From Siderastrea radians (Eukaryota; Cnidaria; Anthozoa; Scleractinia; Rhizangiidae), in NCBI GenBank assembly GCA_964017195.1, contig OZ024887.1:9426160-9490159 (forward strand): DNA of 64,000 nucleotides. The letters are read 5' to 3'. Position 1 is the first letter of the stretch. Each line of letters opens with the position of its first letter. The notes beneath the pieces are model-generated. The model did no database searches. It was not told where the DNA came from and worked only from the letters and a program-made list of their open reading frames with translations. The translations under genes and the position numbers were made by a program. This document shows, one piece after another, positions 11,549 through 22,410 of this stretch.

Positions 11549-11930
11549 ATACGGGGGGGGGGGGGGGGGGCTCCGCCCGGAGGTACAAACCCTTACACTT
11601 TAATATAGTAAAAATTGCATCCCTTTCTTATACCTCAAGGATAAGCCAAAACAATAAAATTCCATATAATCGCCACGTTTTTCGCGGGATTTCAGTCGTT
11701 CTGATTCGGTTGTGTAGTCATTTCTACCAAACTGTGGCACCCTTTGATATACTTCGCTTTAGCCACCATTTCTTCCACCTTGCAGATGATTTTGTAACCC
11801 TTTCGTATACTAAAATGGCAATTTTCCTTACCCTTTTAATATACTGCGAGCTTAAAAAAGGCACCCCTCTCGGGCGGAGCCTCCCCGTATGGCCCACTCT
11901 GGAAAGTAGACCCCCCCCCCCCGGGTTTCT
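11549..11930. mobile_element. Poly-G/poly-C bounded TIR repeat, copy P1
   Basis: The left end is a G tract running into GGGCTCCGCCCGGAGG. The right end is CTCGGGCGGAGCCTCCCCG running toward a C tract. The GGCTCCGCCCG / CGGGCGGAGCC pair is inverted. The interior has regularly spaced phrases of the type ATACNTCAAGGATAAGCC and CCCTTTNGTATACT. These recur in P2 (19411-19810) and, more diverged, in P3 (24018-24250). Confidence 0.65.
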
Positions 11931-12111
11931 GACCCAATCGTGATTTGTTCGCACGCGTTTCCCGCGGTTGGCGCCTGTCATGTGTATCTGCTTCGAGCGT
12001 TGATTGGTTCATTCCGTTCTTTGCATCTGTTGTGATTGGTTAGAGTAATAACTTTGGTTTTGGTTTTACGTCACTCAATTGAAAACTGCTCTACACAACA
12101 GTCGAGTAACA

Positions 12112-15100
12112 TTACTTTCGCTTAGTAATCTTCAGTTTCATTTCTTTTGCTGTCAAAGTAGCCTTAACCGTTATTTCAAGTGGAATCTTAGTATCTGGAG
12201 CAGTCTCGAAGCTGTATTTCTTTAAGATCCTGGCCAGCACCAACTTCATTTCCATTTGTGCAAACCTCATTCCGATGCAGTTGCGAGGACCGTGGCCAAA
12301 TGGCATGTAGGCATACGGGTCACGTGACTGTTTAGCTTCAGGGCTAAACCTCTCTGGGTCAAACTTTTCAGGGTTGGGCCAGATTCTAGGGTCTCTATGG
12401 ATACAATACATTGGGATGGTTACTGACATGCCCTTTGGCACTTTCAGATCTTTCAGCATGCAGTCCTCGGTACACTGGCGTATAGCAATAAGACCTGCCA
12501 AGAAAACGTCAAAGCAGGTCAGATGTTAGTACAGCTGAGAAAAATCTAGAAAATAATGTTTTATTGTATACACTGCAGTTATAGTTATACAATGTAATAA
12601 GGGGTTTGCCTGCCCATCTTGAAAACGCTTAATGCACCATATTCGCCCGTTTTATATTCCCCTCACCCCCCCCCCCCACCCCGCAACAGGCAAAGATTAC
12701 CCACCCTACTACTAACAGTCAGGTGAAAATATTCCACTCACCTGATGGGTAAAGTCTGAGTGTCTCAGATATTACCATGTCCAAATATGGCAACTCATTA
12801 ACTGTCTCATAGGAAGGCATTTTACTCTCGTCATCCCACACACTGTCAATCTCTTTTTGTAGTTTTTCCTGCACATCAGGGTTGGTAGCCAAATGATAGC
12901 AGACAAAGCCCAGCGTATTGCTGCTTGTTTCATAGCCAGCAAACAGAAAGATCATACTTTGTGCCACCACCTCAGCTTCAGACATTCTTTTTGACTCAGA
13001 GAGAGACTCATCCGAAGCAGCTTTTAGCATCAAATCCAGAAAGTCCTTAAAAACAGAATGAAATAAAACAAGTATGCATGTACTGACTCAGTGACCCAAG
13101 ACTTCTGCACCATCTGACAGAGTAAGATGGTGCATAAGATGGAGCACAGGATTGATCCATTTTGGTCAACCCGTCCCCTTCCCTTTATCCCTTCAAAATC
13201 ACCTCCCATTCCTTTGGAATTCCAAAATACTCCGCCCCCCTTGCCAGCGGAATGTGAAGATGCCACCTGTGGTGTGGACCCCTCCGAGTACAGGTAAGGA
13301 TATTTTCTGGATTTACCCATTTCAGCTGTCTAATAAATCATGGAGTAATGAGTGTTAACCTCACATGTTATGCTAAGTTAACTCTCAAACTGTTCTCTTC
13401 AAATTCAGCAACAGGTGTAGCAGTCTGAGTCCATACGGATAATCGATATTTTCTCGACCGCTAATACATCCTAGGTGCGCCGCTTGTGTTTATAAGTGAA
13501 TTGCAAACTGTACCTTGTCGGCAAACTCAAAAACTTTTCTAAAAAATGCAAAGAAAATAAACAAAATATCTCAACCAGAAGCCATGTTCGCCCGCACTCG
13601 AGTGTTTACACGCTAAATTGACCGTTTGGGGCCTGGGTGTCATGAAAGCGAGGCCAAAGTCCATACCAGTTTCCGCCCGAGCATTGGCCCCTGCAAAAAT
13701 CTTCGGGGGGGGGGGGGGGGGGGGGCTAAATTGGCGTCGACGACCCATTACAAAGAAAAATCTCGATTTTTTCTGGCTGTACGACACAGGACATCCAACA
13801 CAAGATTAGCACTGCGTTCTCCTTCGTCGAACGAATCAATATGATGACATAACTAGTAGTAATCGAAGATTAACAGAGTGTGTTCGACTGGTGCATTCTA
13901 TCAGACAGCCATCGCTTCTGGTTCCCTAGTTGTCACCAAGGAGACCAAAGCCTTTGAGTCCTTTGCTTTCCCCTAAATGAAAGCGTGGGTCTTTGGCTTG
14001 GGGAATTGTCATTTTGACAAAGAATTGCTGTGAAATGATTTGACCATGGTGAACAAATATTTCTGCTGACAACAAAGGTCCTTGAATATGTGCTAGCAAT
14101 GTGTTTCCTTCAGTGGAACAGCAAGCACCCAAGCCAGCTAAATCACTTGGTTAGACAGCACAAAAGCCCCAAAACATATACTTAGCCAAGAGCCTGGAAC
14201 TAATTTTCCAGAGATCTCTGATGACCTATACACAAACGAAAATTCACCTAACAATTTTTCTATGACAGATGAAACTGACATGCCAGTTTAATTAGCAACA
14301 ACATTTGCAACATGAAAAATGTGACAAAATTTTCTCCTCTACACGAGCTGTATTTAATACAGTTTGCAATGGTATTTGCTAGTATGCATGGGGCTTTGGG
14401 CTCTACAACTTTATAGGTAGGCATCTCAATTAGTCAATATACAAAATTACTGGAATCAATTCAACTATAAACCCTTCGGTGGTTTTTGCACGACTTTACA
14501 TCAACGAATTTGCCAGTGACATGTTTTAAAATGACCATTAAGGTAAGCACTACACATCAATGATGAATTAGTATCAAGGAGCATTCTGATGCCTCAGTAT
14601 TTGACATTTCTTGTGTCACAAATAACACGGCTAGGCTGTTGCATGTCTCGGCAAGTAACAGAAGTGTCCACTTTTATCCTGCATTTTAAGTTATATTTAG
14701 CCTTCCTGTCAGTCTTTATCGTCGCAACTTACAACAACGCGACCAGTTTCTGGCTCTGAAAGTCAGCAGAAATCACCTTCAAAATTCTCTAAATTCAGCA
14801 ACAAGGAATAATTACGAATTAGCGATGTTTTCTCCAGCACTGTGCATCCTACCTCCACCGCTTGTGTTTGTAAGAGCACTTCAAACTGTGTCCTGTCAAC
14901 CAACTTGAAAAATTTCTCAGCAAAGTTAGTTTTTGTCTCCGAAAAGTCTTTTGAAGGTCTTAGTGGTCCTCGGCAGAAATCACTCTCGAACTGTTCTCTT
15001 CAAATTCAGCAACAGGTGTAGCAGTTCGAGTCCATACGGATAATCAATCTTTTCTCGACCGCTAATACATCTTAGGTGCACCCCTTGTGTTTATAAGTGA

Positions 15101-18100
15101 ATTGCAAACTATGCCTTGTCGGCAAACTCAAAAACTTTTCTAAAAAACACGAAGAAAATAAACAATATATCTCAACCAGAATCCATGTTCGCCTACACTC
15201 ATGTGCTTATATGCTAAATTGACCGTTTGGGGCCTGGGCGTCATGAAAGCGAGGCCAAAGTCCATACCAGTTTCTGGCCGAGCGTAGGTCCCTGCAAAAA
15301 TCTTCAGGTGGGCTAAATTGGCGTCAACGACCCATTACAGAGAAAATCTTGATTTTTTCTGGCTGTACAACACAGGACACCCAACACAAGATTAGGAATG
15401 CATTCTCCTTTGTCGAACGCAACCATAATGAAATATACCATTTCGCACTGGTTTACTAGATCTCTTACCTTTCTAGATGTGCTGCTTATGGTAGCTGACG
15501 TCTTAGCAGCAACAATTTGCTTTGAAATGTCCAACAGGTCTTTCATGTCTCGTATCAAAAGACTAGGGAAAATTTCAGCCAATTTGTTTCCAAACGGAAG
15601 CAGACTCAGTAAAGAGACAATGGCTCTTTGTGAAGCACTTCCACTGACAACTTTCTTAGCAGCAGTTATGGCTGGTTCATCTGGATTGTTTTGTGAATCA
15701 GCTTGAATTCCAAATGCGCACAGCAAAATAACATCCATCGTAAGTCCCTGGTGATAACTGGATAAATAGAAAAAGAGACCCAGATACTCTCAAAGTCAAA
15801 TTTCATGTCACTTTAATATAAAGGTTGCTCCTATTCTAGTCATGGATTCAGTTTCTAAGTCTTCATAAGGTGGCAAAATTTTAAAAAATGATCAATAACT
15901 AATGGCAGTAAAATACCAGTTTGGAAAGTTAACACAAGTTTTTTAAAAATAAGTTTTTCAAACATAACTCAAACATTTTTTTACTGCCCCCAAAACACCT
16001 TATTTTTTAGGATCTGAATTCATGAACTTAACAGCCCCCTTCTGTCCCTGTAACTGTAACTATAAATTAGTACAAATTTAATTTATAAAACCCAGGGGGG
16101 GCCGGCAGCGAGGTCTGGAACCGAGTTTACATGATCGCCCCAGTAAAGAAATTTGGCCGAGTAGGACTGTGTACTAATTTTATTCAAACAATATGGCGGT
16201 GGCGAGGAAGGAGAATTAGCCGAATTAGCCGTTATTTGGTGTACGCGCGTTTGTGTTGGTTCAGCATTATTTCCGTTATTCCAAGTTTAAACATTCAAGG
16301 AAAGGTTTCGATCGCTTTTTTTACCTTTGTTTCTATCTGATTTGGTTGCCCTTTCTGCTTTTTCTGGTACTGATTTTACGAGTTTTGAAGCATTTTCTGA
16401 CACATTTCACAGCGGCCAGATTCGCTCTCCTCTTTCACTAAGAATTGTCTCGAGACTTTGTCCTTGTTTCATTTACATACACTGTAGATTTTTCTTTCTT
16501 TATAGGAACTACCCAGGAGGAGTCAACAATTAACTGTGGAGGTTTTGTTGATCCAAATTATTTTCTGTTTTGCCCAAGTTATGTTACTACCTTACAGTCC
16601 ACAAGAGATTTTTTCATGTACAGCTCTCTAGAATCCTTAAATGGTGAAAAGCTGAGAGGTGATGTTTACAACACTTTGCTCTTTGACTTCGCCACGTGAG
16701 TCACAGATATTGCCTACAGTGTGTAGGTATACCTGATAATAAAGCTCATTATTTTGGAGAAAAAGGTGAAATAATTTTTCATTTAGATTTTGTCTATCAC
16801 ACCTCTGGGGTGAGAACTGAAACTTAAAGGGGCCAGTTTGCTCAACTGACAGCAATACTTCAGCCAGTCATTTCACATATTTACTTGGTGACCTTGGCTT
16901 CATATATTTCTCCATCAATGGGTTTGTGGAAAATTGGCATTTGAATTCTGAAGGGACTTGAATTTTTCTTGACAGTGCAATTGATGTTGAACAGCTTTTG
17001 CAAGCAAAACAATCATTTGCGGGTGGAGTTTGCAAAGGTTCCAACAGTCTGTAAAGTAAAGATACTCTGGCAAACACACCATCACTTTGGATCTGGCAGG
17101 CGTTGGTGATCCAAGATGCATGTTGATAAATATGTTTTGGGCAAAGGTTTTGGTTGTACAGGGTCTTTGACTGATGACATATATATGGACAGCTATGTTA
17201 ATCCTTAATTTTCTGAAAACACCTCAAAAGGACTGTTGCACACTTAGAGGAACCATGGTTGATCAGCCATTCTGGGGTTATTTCACATCTCCTTTATAAA
17301 CAGTTACTGAATGCATGCCAGCCTCGTTTTGACACCCAGCAGCAATACAACACTGTTTTGACCTGTTTTCCCCTACCTTATCGGTAACAGTTCTGAAATA
17401 ATGATCCTCAGTTAAATGCATTCAACTTGAGCAGTTGAAAAAGCAAACTTGAAAAAATTCAGTCTCGACCAGGATCAAATTTGCCTTTTCAACTGCTCAA
17501 GTTGAAAACATTTTAAAAACTGCAAGCCCTTTATGGCCACATTTGTTACATCAGGCAGTTCACACCTGATTTATTTCATATGCATCCATCTTCAAAAAAA
17601 CTGAATTCTCCTTGGCCATTGGAACAGTTTCCTCATCAGAAGTACAAATGTCTGAAAGGGTGTGAGCAGAAGTCAATTGCTCTTTTAACAGAAGGGACAG
17701 TTTAGAACTTTTGCATTGTCTAATACTCCATTATTGCATAGTTCATTGTACAGGCTACAGGCAAAAGACAAAAAATCATATAATTGCAAATCCTTCAATC
17801 TTTTCAGATTACCCTAGCAAATGTTTATAAACCTTCTCATTGGACAGTTGCATGCGTAATGTGGGAAAATGCTTGGAAATGTCAGTACAATATATGGAAC
17901 TAGGGAGTTTTCCTAAACCTAGGTGTATTTACTTTGCCAGTTCTTTAAGTTCTCTTATCAAAACAAGCAAACCTCAGACAGCTCTGTTTGTAAGGTTAAG
18001 CATTCTTCTTTTGTTGGTTGTCCTTTATAAGCTATCCTTTCCAGTTGCAAAATTCTATCATCTCAAATGTTCTTATTTTTTTTGTAACTGCAACCACCAA

Positions 18101-21100
18101 TATATTTGCAGAAACAACTGCCGCCAAGAAACACTCAAGCCAAAAAAAAGAAGAATTCCATAAAATAAACGTGGTGTTTTACACGTAATTACGCTTACAG
18201 CTGTAAATAAGACGCAAAAAAACTTGAGACAAGAGCATGTGAAAGTTCAAGGCCATTTTTAATACATTCTAAGCCTTCGCATTCGATTTTGTGTCTTCAT
18301 TGTGAAACAGACTTAAAGAAGACTCGCAATCGAAATCTCCTCTTTTCGCTTTGTTGGCTGGAAGATTCTACAGTTTCCACAGTAAAAAGATTCTTATAAA
18401 TCTTCCTGAGAAGACGAAATCCACAATCATCTGCTAGAATATAGTAACGTTATATAATTCGAGCGTAGTTTGTTCAACACTCAACTGGGAAAATCTCAGG
18501 CCGAAACTTGTTACTTGCATATTCAATATTGACTGCTCTACTAACCTAAAATAAAGCTGGTCCTTCATTCCATCGATTTTGATGGTCTCAGAAACAGAAA
18601 TGGATCGAACTGGAAGGTCGAAAGCTGCAACTGCCATTTCCCAGGTCAAGTGGCTGTTGACACCGCGAACGTTTATGTTTTCGATAACACAACCATCACG
18701 CTCATGTTCTTGACATAATACACAGCAGGAGTGTACACAGATCCAGAATTTAGATAAATGTGGTGCCCAAACGCTGTACTGTCGCCAAAAATACTAACAG
18801 CAAATAAACAATAACAAAAAACGAGTTCCTTTTCCACAATCGAGTCACCACGAACAAAAAGACACATTCACGAGTAGTTCACGCGAGACTTCGTTCGAGT
18901 CACCACGAACAAAAAGACACATTCACGAGTAGTTCGCGCGAGACTTCGTTGCACTTCGCGCATGCTCGTTAGAGTTTTCGAATGATTGACAGATTTCTTT
19001 ACTGGGGCAATCATGTAGAGGCCAAAAGCGGCAAGATCAAAGGTAGCTGCCAGCCCCCCCTGATAAAACCAATACAGAACTGTCTTTTATTACCTTAAAC
19101 TGACATTATTTTGATTAATTGACTGACAGATTGACTGACTGTCTGACCGACCAAGTGACCGACCGACCCACCGATTGATTGGTTGGTTGGTTGGTTGGTT
19201 GGTTGGTTGGTTGGTTGGTTGGTTGGTGGGTGGGTGGGTGGATGGATGGATGGATGGATGGATGGATGGATGGATGGATGGATGGATGGAGGGAGGGACG
19301 GAGGGAGGGAGGGAGGGAGGGAGGGAGGGAAGGAGGGAGGGATGGATGGATGGATGGATGGATTTGTTTGCTTGTTTGTTAAAAAAACAGAGACTAAGAA
19401 AACAGACTTCATTCCCCCCCCCCTAGGGGGTTATTCCTTTAAGTTTGTAGGGGAAGCTCTGCCCCAAGGTTCAAACCCTAACTTTTGGTTATACCAATCT
19501 TTATGGAAATGGTACTCAGTCCTTTTATATACCTAGAACAAAAATTGCATCTCTTTTATACCCCTAAGATAAGCCAAAATTTGGATTTTAGTCACTCAAA
19601 GGCCCCCAAAATTTTAGAAACATTTTCAGTACTTACACTTAGCTGCTATCTCTTCCAGTTTAAAGTGTATTTTGGTGACCCTTCAACATGTTAAAACAGT
19701 AAATTTCCCTACCCTTTAGTATACTGCAAGTGCAAAAAATTTACCCCTTTCAGGCGGAGCCTCCCTGTATAGCACACTATAGTGAGTACCCTCCCACCCC
19801 CCACCCCCCCCCCAGGCATTATACATGCACCACAACTCAGGGCCTTGATAAAAAGATGTCTCAGGAATGAACTGAATTATGCCACACTGATGATGTAATG
19901 CTACCCACATCTGGGCATCGCTTCCCAGGCTTCCTGGGAGTGGCACCTTTCTCAGGCTATAAAAATGTACTAAATTACCTGATAGGATCAAAGCTTTCTC
20001 CTGTCTCTGACATTTCTTCCAGCTTTTTCATCAAAGTGTCACACGCTGAGTTCATCAGTGGAACCATCTGTTTCATCTTGTGCGCACTGAAGGTAGGACT
20101 CAGAGTGTTACGAATTCGTCTCCAGTCTTCTCCCTCAGCAATACTCACCATCTTGTTGAGAGGTTCTGGAAACTTAAACAGCACCTGTCCAAGAAAGAAA
20201 GTTACTTCGTCATTCAAAGTTGACAGTTTTGCTTAGAGTCATTTCCAGTAACAGGTTTTCCTACAATACGTTTGAGTTGGGAGGTGTAAAATTACAACAA
20301 ATTTCTCAGTCTGTATATTTCATTTTGTAAATCCGAGGTGAAATAAAGCTGATGTTATGTTAACAAACCCTTAACAGTAAATTGCCAAAAAGTTTGACCA
20401 CTTAAAATTTGCCTTGGGACACATTTATAAGAGCAGTTGTCAGAATACAAAGACATCATCTCCCAGTAACCAACTTAAGTTCTCACAGAACAACATCTGG
20501 GTGACATCTGATGTTAAAACATTGAGTTCGTTTTTTGGAAGCTAACTTCAACAGCTGCCTTAGATAATTAAGTTGCTCATAATTAAGTGTGCAAATTAAC
20601 TCAATGTGGTCACACTTATAGGCACTACGCTATAAATATCACAGTATATGAAAGCCATCAAAAGTTTGCATCCTACATCTAATCAAGGGTTAGATTACTA
20701 AAAAGAGTGAACCTAGGGAAACTGCCATTGATGCCTAGAATTATCATCAAGTTCATCAAGACAAAACATTTCTCGATATTGAAATTCTATGTTTTAAATG
20801 CTTAGAAGTCTTAGAATTAGCAGAAACTTCTTAGTATGAAGGTTCGAGTTGTAGAGATTCATCTGTATGGATGCTATAGGTAAGTGAGCTTTTCATGACC
20901 AGCATTTGGCAACACCTCCTTGGCTCCAGGGTAGAGAGAAATTGGTTCAAGTTTTGGTTTGTTTAATTAAACCACACAATTTGATCTGTAGTGTTAAGAG
21001 GGGGAGGGTCAGTCTTTACAACATAATCTAGAGTCATTGCTAAGTAGAGACCCCGAAAAACTGAATTAATAGGGGTACCCAATGGTTCGTTTCAGGGAAT

Positions 21101-22410
21101 ATCTGTTTAGAAGGCCTAAAATCGCCTGAGATATTCGGATTTAATTGCAGTGAAAACCAAAGATTTCTTTGGCGAAACATCACCTCAGACTTTCGTAACA
21201 AAAGGACTTACTAGTTCCTAGAGTGCAAAATAAGGTCAGCTAGCATTTTCGGAGAGCCATCAACAGCTCGGAAATTCGGGGAATAGGATTCTATTTCCTA
21301 AAATTTTCCTAAAATTTTCTGCAGCCTAAATTTTCAGCCCCAGTGCAATTTAAAAAATTGTCGAACAGCTCGCTCTGTTTTAGCTTACACAAATATGCCT
21401 TTAAAAAGCTCTGAAACAATCTAAGAAAGCAGAAAATGGTATTTGAAGTATTTTGCCAAAAGAGGAAAAGAGTGGAAATGGGAAGAGACCGAGGGAAATG
21501 ACAATAAGTAAAATGTTACATGCACAGCTAAGTTTGAAGCCAACAAATTAAAAGCAGGGACGCGAGCCAGAAGCAGAGGGTATGGGATGCTGGAAGCCAC
21601 ACCCTGCCCCCATCACCCTGCACTATTACAACTTCTTCGGGACAACTTATCAGCAAAACATAGGGAAAGATTTCTGCACATCATCATTCATAAATGATTC
21701 CTACATTTTCCAAATCGAACTTTTTCCATGATTGCTTTTTGTTTGTGAGGGACAGACGAAAGTACTATTATATTTTATTTATTTTCGTTTATTTTACTTT
21801 TATTTTGCCACACCACAGACAACAATACAAACTGATAATATATAAAGAAAAAGGAAAAAAGAAAGAATGATGGTAACAGCGGCGAGGAGGCCTAAAGGAA
21901 ACTGTGAAGCGTATGTTAATGAGGCCTCCTCGATTATATTAAATAATATTGCAAGCATACTTTAATGTAATAAGGCTGTGAAGAAACCTTTGACAACTCA
22001 GTGTACATTAAACAAAGCAGGGAAGCTATCAACAGCTAAGCTCAATTACATCAGCTTACCGGTCGATCGTGAAATGCCTGAAAATCTTTTACGTAAACTT
22101 GTTTAACCATGTCCAAATCAGATATCACAAGGGTCGGTGTGCTACCAAACAAGTACATCCCGTAAACATCTCCGTACTTTTTATGGTACTCGTCAAACTG
22201 GAGATGCAAGAGACCTTTATGTTTAATAACATCGAGCATGTTGCCGATAAATGGAAGAGCAGTAGGTCCTGGAACTTTGTCGCCGAAGGTGTTTTTCAGG
22301 ACACGAAACGGGGCAATGCCCCAGGCATAGACGACGACAATTATGAGCGTAGCAATGGCAATTGTCCACCACTGAGAAGCTACCTGCTCATACAAGTTAA
22401 CGACATCCAT
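12112..22410 (-). CDS. Cytochrome P450, CYP3-like (clan 3), five exons
   Basis: Exons on minus: 22410-22060, 20184-19979, 15757-15469, 13045-12742, 12494-12112. All junctions are GT-AG and phases agree, giving 1,533 nt and 510 aa, the usual length for microsomal P450s. Residues about 13-35 form the N-terminal ER anchor, followed by the proline hinge [12 protein letters not shown]. The helix C tryptophan is in EDWRRIR (W138). The helix I oxygen-activation motif is AGYET (318-322). ExxR is ETLR (376-379), the PERF-type motif is FDPERF, and the haem loop is [10 protein letters not shown] with thiolate Cys456. All catalytic residues are present. By family knowledge it is an NADPH-P450-reductase-dependent monooxygenase of the ER membrane that oxidises lipophilic substrates. 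Resemblance to CYP3A/thromboxane-synthase types is clear, but substrate cannot be read from sequence. Introns 2 and 3 hold transposon sequence. Confidence 0.92.
13381..13843. repeat. Intronic repeat R, copy 1
   Basis: About 460 bp aligns almost base for base with 14982-15434 (for example TCATGAAAGCGAGGCCAAAG and CAACACAAGATTAG in both). It differs mainly by a G tract near 13706. It lies in P450 intron 3. On minus it includes a decayed coding stretch reading [11 protein letters not shown] followed by a stop, related to the open stretch in copy 2. Confidence 0.8.
14690..14975 (-). repeat. Intronic repeat R, copy 2, with open coding stretch
   Basis: On minus this copy keeps a frame reading [18 protein letters not shown] over about 100 nt, ending at a GTAGGA donor-like site. 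Copies 1 and 3 have the same region with stops. It is in the same orientation as the P450, but the P450 reads through without it in phase, so it is not a missing P450 exon. It is more likely an exon relic of an unrecognised gene or transposon. Confidence 0.5.
14982..15434. repeat. Intronic repeat R, copy 3
   Basis: This is a direct-orientation partner of 13381-13843, ending 35 bp from the exon 3 donor of the P450 gene. It lacks the long G tract of copy 1. A fourth, inverted relative is at 36150-36532. Confidence 0.8.
16506..16695 (+). CDS. Possible exon inside the hAT-like element, unknown protein
   Basis: A good polypyrimidine acceptor (TTTCTTTCTTTATAG, ending 16505) and the donor GTGAGT (16696) bound 190 nt that is open in one frame. 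The frame reads [20 protein letters not shown] in its middle. I do not recognise the protein. It could be a captured host exon or a piece of the element's own gene. Splice signals alone do not prove use. Confidence 0.25.
17421..17505. repeat. Hairpin repeat inside the hAT-like element
   Basis: TTCAACTTGAGCAGTTGAAA (17421 onward) and its complement (ending 17505) form near-perfect 27-bp arms. The phrase CAACTGCTCAAGTTGAAA also occurs in the hairpin at 34293-34381, so they share a family. Confidence 0.7.
18546..18793 (-). CDS. Possible exon inside the hAT-like element, weakly kindlin F0-like
   Basis: On minus, 248 nt is open between an acceptor (TTTGCTGTTAG) and the donor TTTAG|GTTAGT. The translation includes [20 protein letters not shown] and ends [10 protein letters not shown]. 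The spacing TWE-x-x-V-x-x-x-DL and the following strand pattern recall the N-terminal F0 region of kindlins (FERMT). The match is from memory and weak. No downstream kindlin exons were found, so a captured fragment or an unrelated protein are both possible. Confidence 0.25.
18841..18950. repeat. Tandem duplication, 2 x 55 bp
   Basis: CGAGTCACCACGAACAAAAA starts at 18841 and again at 18896. The two 55-bp units differ by one base (TTCACGCG versus TTCGCGCG). It lies within the hAT-like element near its right end, where subterminal repeats are common. Confidence 0.9.
19100..19365. repeat. Compound tetranucleotide microsatellite
   Basis: A GACT/GACC-rich lead is followed by (GGTT)n, (GGTG)n, (GGAT)n, (GGGA)n and (GGAT)n again. 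Open frames through it on both strands are low-complexity artefacts. It lies directly beside the hAT-like insertion. Confidence 0.95.
19411..19810. mobile_element. Poly-G/poly-C bounded TIR repeat, copy P2
   Basis: It shares with P1 the left GGGGAAGCTCTGCCCC block, ACCCCTAAGATAAGCCAAAA, CCCTTTAGTATACTGCAAG, the right CAGGCGGAGCCTCCCTGTAT block and the terminal C tract. It lies in P450 intron 2, beside exon 2. Confidence 0.65.
21072..21462 (+). mobile_element. TIR element family T (GGGGYACCCAACG), solo copy T1
   Basis: It starts GGGGTACCCAATGG and aligns closely with 45211-45720 (shared TCGGATTTAATTG, GGCGAAACATCACC, GTCAGCTAGCATTTTCGGAG). The right terminus is missing. It sits in P450 intron 1, far from the NHL-type array where the other copies lie, showing that the family is dispersed. 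Confidence 0.75.

Larger units (their letters stand above)
16085..19070. mobile_element. hAT-like DNA transposon, 2,970 bp, with 8-bp TSD
   Basis: The element runs 16093-19062 and is bounded by ATAAAACC at 16085-16092 and 19063-19070, an exact 8-bp target-site duplication. Its ends are CAGGGGGGGCCGGCAGC and, inverted, CAGGGGGGGCTGGCAGC. Slightly inside both ends is ACATGATYGCCCCAGTAAAG, also inverted. An 8-bp duplication and CAGGG termini are hallmarks of hAT elements. No hAT transposase is evident, so it is non-autonomous. It lies in P450 intron 2 and contains two plausible spliced coding segments (16506-16695 plus, 18793-18546 minus). Confidence 0.8.

Noticed and set aside
11491..11943. 150-codon gene on plus
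   Set aside because: It is a translation through a G tract and the P1 repeat; sister copies do not keep the frame.
14870..14940. Missing P450 exon ([10 protein letters not shown] frame)
   Set aside because: Exons 3 and 4 join in phase 0 and give a full 510-aa P450 that aligns across the junction. The segment belongs to repeat R.
19095..19536. Proline/serine or glycine/tryptophan-rich proteins on both strands
   Set aside because: They are translations of the tetranucleotide microsatellite.
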